Of a stretch of DNA of 24,617 nucleotides, positions 22,635 through 24,617 are shown piece after piece (the stretch's first letter is position 1; every line of letters starts with the position of its first letter). The notes under the pieces were generated by a model. The model worked only from the letters and a program-made list of their open reading frames with translations, made no database searches and was not told the DNA's origin. Origin of the DNA: a virus; IMG/VR virus record IMGVR_UViG_3300009438_000023, positions 1-24,617 of that record; one strand, 5' to 3'. A program made the translations under genes and the position numbers.

Positions 22635-23814
22635 TATTACAAGAAAGCATTACAAATTATTTGCAAACGCTGCTACTAACAATGGTCAATTTGGATCATC
22701 ACAAGCAGGAACTAAAATAGAAAGCAATGACCCCGACATTATCCAAGCCCTAGCTGCTTATGATAACGGCTGGTTAGATGCTACAAGCGGAGCTACTAAG
22801 CTACCACCACTTGAAGAAATGCAAGGCTTGCAATATAACAATAGCCGCCAAATTTATTATTTAACACAAAAAGGTATTCCCGAATATAACGCATCACTTG
22901 ACTATCATATAGGAGACATAACAAGAGAAATAGGTGGCTCAAAGGTTTATGAATCAATCACAAATAACAATGAAGGTAACGCCTTAACTGATGTTGCTAA
23001 TTGGCAATTATTAGGTGATTTAGCTAATTTAATTAATACGCAACAAGCCACCACAACAGCACTAGGAACAACCCTACTCCCTAAACCAATAACAATAGCC
23101 AACAACTCAACCGACTCTGACCACGATATAGATTTTGGAGCTGGTGTTATGAATTTTGATGATGGCAGCGGACAGGCGGCAACTAGTGCATTGACTAAAC
23201 AATTTGATGCAACCTTTGCTCTTGGCGATGATGCAGGTGGTATGGTAAGCGGCGAGTCTTTACCAACTGATGGCTTAGTTTATATGTTTGTTATATCAAC
23301 AGCAGATGGAACGCTAACTGACATTATAGGCACTACAACAAGAGATGGCTCAACAATTAGTGGCGATAGTGTTGTTAGCACTAATAGCTTAACCAAAAAG
23401 CAATATATCGGTGCTTTTTATACCGATGCTAGTAATAATATATTGGCTGGTCAATATTTTGTAAATAAAAGCGGGTATAGATTCCAATATAAAGGTTATA
23501 TTTTTGTTGATAACTCAAGTTCTATTTCAAGAAAAGCTATTAACATGAGAGTACCACCCAATGCAAAGGTAGATTTTTTAGCTCAATCAGGGGGCAATAG
23601 TTCAACAATTTGTTTTACATTGTACACAAATTTAAATGACTTTAATATTAATCCTCAGAACAATTATTGCAGTCAAGGAACAAATATTAATTTTGGAGGA
23701 TACTCTCAACTTTCAGAAACAGCAAATGAGAACGGTGAAATCGGCAAAAGGAGTAATAATTTATTAACAAGCTTTAATTCTACACGAACTAAAGGCTGGG
23801 AAGAAAAATATTAA
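22627..23814 (+). CDS. tail fibre 2, N-terminus homologous to fibre 1
   Basis: A 395-aa protein. Residues 1-130 align in near register with fibre 1: NITRKHYKLFANA, PLEEMQGLQYNNSRQIYYLTQKGIPEYNAS, then YHIGDI, KVYES and NWQLLGD, the same CBM-like pattern with the Trp at residue 126 in both. The rest differs: Thr/Ala-rich beta region, ATSALTKQFDATFALGDDAGG, GLVYMFVISTADGTLTDI and KKQYIGAFYTDASNNILAGQYFVN, ending in a small tip with two Cys and Gly/Asn-rich strands. The N-terminus is therefore probably the shared virion-docking domain and the C-terminus the specific receptor binder. It overlaps the upstream small gene by 8 nt. Confidence 0.78.
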   Translation: MANITRKHYKLFANAATNNGQFGSSQAGTKIESNDPDIIQALAAYDNGWLDATSGATKLPPLEEMQGLQYNNSRQIYYLTQKGIPEYNASLDYHIGDITREIGGSKVYESITNNNEGNALTDVANWQLLGDLANLINTQQATTTALGTTLLPKPITIANNSTDSDHDIDFGAGVMNFDDGSGQAATSALTKQFDATFALGDDAGGMVSGESLPTDGLVYMFVISTADGTLTDIIGTTTRDGSTISGDSVVSTNSLTKKQYIGAFYTDASNNILAGQYFVNKSGYRFQYKGYIFVDNSSSISRKAINMRVPPNAKVDFLAQSGGNSSTICFTLYTNLNDFNINPQNNYCSQGTNINFGGYSQLSETANENGEIGKRSNNLLTSFNSTRTKGWEEKY

Positions 23815-23826
23815 ATTAATAAAACT

Positions 23827-24495
23827 ATGGATATTTCAAGAAATACAGTAACAGGCGAAATTAAAAAAGAAACTAACCTAAGCGGCACTTTTAGAATAAA
23901 TGATTGGGTAGATTGCATTGACCGCACAACTGGGAATATAAAAGCTGATGAGAAGCCTTTAATTGACACTTGGGAGCTAACGCAAGCTAAAGAAAAAAAG
24001 CTAAAAGAGCTTGAGGGTATAAAAGATGATTTAGATTCAAGTAATTATAATCATTATCACGATGATTTATTTCCAGCTTATGAAGTAATTGATGGTGTTT
24101 TGCAAACAGAGGCAGGCGGTGTAAGCTTTCAAGTAGATTTACAATTTAGGCAAGTTAATGGCAGAAATATTGTTGATATTATTAACTATATTAAAAATGC
24201 TAATTTTGAGAATAGAGTAAGAACTCTTGAGAGTAATACAGATAAGTTGCAAGAGTTTATAGACTATTTTTGTGATATTATAGATAGTGCTGGTAATTTT
24301 TTACGCAAAGGACAAGTTAGGCTTGATATTAAATTAGCAAGGGCTTTAGAGGGTCATGTGTTGTATAGATTAGCTATCAATAGCACTTATTTTAGAAGCA
24401 TTAAAGAATCTATTAATAACTCAACAACAGTTGCAGAAATTGAATCAATCGAAATTCCTAAAAATGAAAATGGCACAAGGCTTGATTTATCTTGA
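23827..24495 (+). CDS. putative fibre accessory/assembly protein, 222 aa
   Basis: A 222-aa protein after fibre 2, separated by 12 nt. It has a short beta N-terminus (DISRNTVTGEIKKE), then LIDTWELTQAKEKKLKELEGIKDDLD, which resembles the stalk-to-helix passage before DUF4376-type domains in fibre accessory proteins. The long helical part RVRTLESNTDKLQEFIDYFCDIID and a final helix ending in TTVAEIESIEIP also recall that group. Recognition is weak. Position downstream of the fibres and upstream of a likely lysis gene fits an assembly or fibre-tip protein. Confidence 0.55.
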   Translation: MDISRNTVTGEIKKETNLSGTFRINDWVDCIDRTTGNIKADEKPLIDTWELTQAKEKKLKELEGIKDDLDSSNYNHYHDDLFPAYEVIDGVLQTEAGGVSFQVDLQFRQVNGRNIVDIINYIKNANFENRVRTLESNTDKLQEFIDYFCDIIDSAGNFLRKGQVRLDIKLARALEGHVLYRLAINSTYFRSIKESINNSTTVAEIESIEIPKNENGTRLDLS

Positions 24496-24528
24496 AATGA
24501 AACACTCCCACAAAACAAACATAATTTT

Positions 24529-24617
24529 ATGCAAATACCTTTTAAACTAATGTTAGATTATATCTCTTCAATTATCTATGGTTTTGTTGCTTTCTTATTT
24601 TTAGGCATGGTTACACT
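24529..24617 (+). CDS. partial membrane protein, possible holin
   Basis: Open from the ATG at 24529 to the window edge, 29 complete codons. After MQIPFKLMLDY the remainder (ISSIIYGFVAFLFLGMVT) is a single hydrophobic segment long enough for one membrane helix. Holins and related lysis proteins often follow the fibre genes, and many begin with a short polar head and a helix like this. The rest lies outside the window, so the call is tentative. Leader ACATAATTTT has no clear Shine-Dalgarno. Confidence 0.45.
   Translation, partial: MQIPFKLMLDYISSIIYGFVAFLFLGMVT

Noticed and set aside
24497-24550. 17-codon frame starting ATGAAACACTCC before the holin-like gene
   Set aside because: Too short, no recognisable product; it overlaps the start of the better membrane-protein frame.
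1-24617. CRISPR array, insertion sequence, integrase or attachment site
   Set aside because: No regularly spaced repeats, transposase, recombinase or tRNA-end duplication was seen in the window.

Overview
The window is a late-gene block of an A+T-rich (by eye about two-thirds A+T) tailed bacteriophage or prophage with a contractile tail. Nearly everything is on the + strand, tightly packed, with many stop/start overlaps (TAATG, ATGA, 8-nt overlaps). The myovirus assignment rests on a DUF3383-type sheath, a tube protein, a frameshifted tail chaperone pair, a tape measure and a full baseplate (Dit-like, plug, hub, Gp138-type spike, gpW/gp25, gpJ, DUF2612). The host cannot be named. One consensus sigma70 promoter and a few good Shine-Dalgarno sites (GGAGG at 16022-16026) are present, but many starts have only A-rich leaders. 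This suggests an A+T-rich bacterium, perhaps Gram-negative. I cannot tell a virion genome from a prophage.

Layout. 1-90: end of an upstream unit with a strong Rho-independent terminator. 121-1526: a ParB-fold protein and a putative TET/JBP-like 2-oxoglutarate/Fe(II) oxygenase, joined by a TAATG overlap. 1528-3199: small and large terminase. 3200-4096: a control island with a 54-aa gene on the - strand, back-to-back promoters, and about 570 nt of hairpin-rich DNA that I read as a candidate structured RNA. 4097-9957: portal, Mu gpF-like protein, unknown 108-aa protein, protease/scaffold, decoration protein, major capsid, small post-capsid protein, and a head-completion protein carrying a carbohydrate-binding-like insert. 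9950-13211: neck and tail completion proteins, sheath and tube. 13216-15219: tail chaperone with a likely programmed -1 frameshift, and tape measure. 15221-20233: baseplate. 20233-24495: two fibres with homologous N-termini, a small unknown protein and a probable fibre accessory protein. 24529-end: start of a one-helix membrane protein, possibly a holin.

How it works together (inference): terminase packages DNA through the portal into a capsid built on the protease/scaffold. Neck proteins join it to a sheath-and-tube tail whose length is set by the tape measure. The baseplate carries two fibre types sharing one docking domain. The ParB/oxygenase pair beside the terminase suggests oxidative base modification or genome handling near packaging.

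The least ordinary parts are (i) the TET/JBP-like enzyme, (ii) the terminase-portal control island with a candidate ornate RNA, mutually exclusive helices and overlapping divergent promoters, and (iii) reuse of one carbohydrate-binding-like module in a neck protein and two fibres. All functional claims come from reading the sequence; no database search was run.
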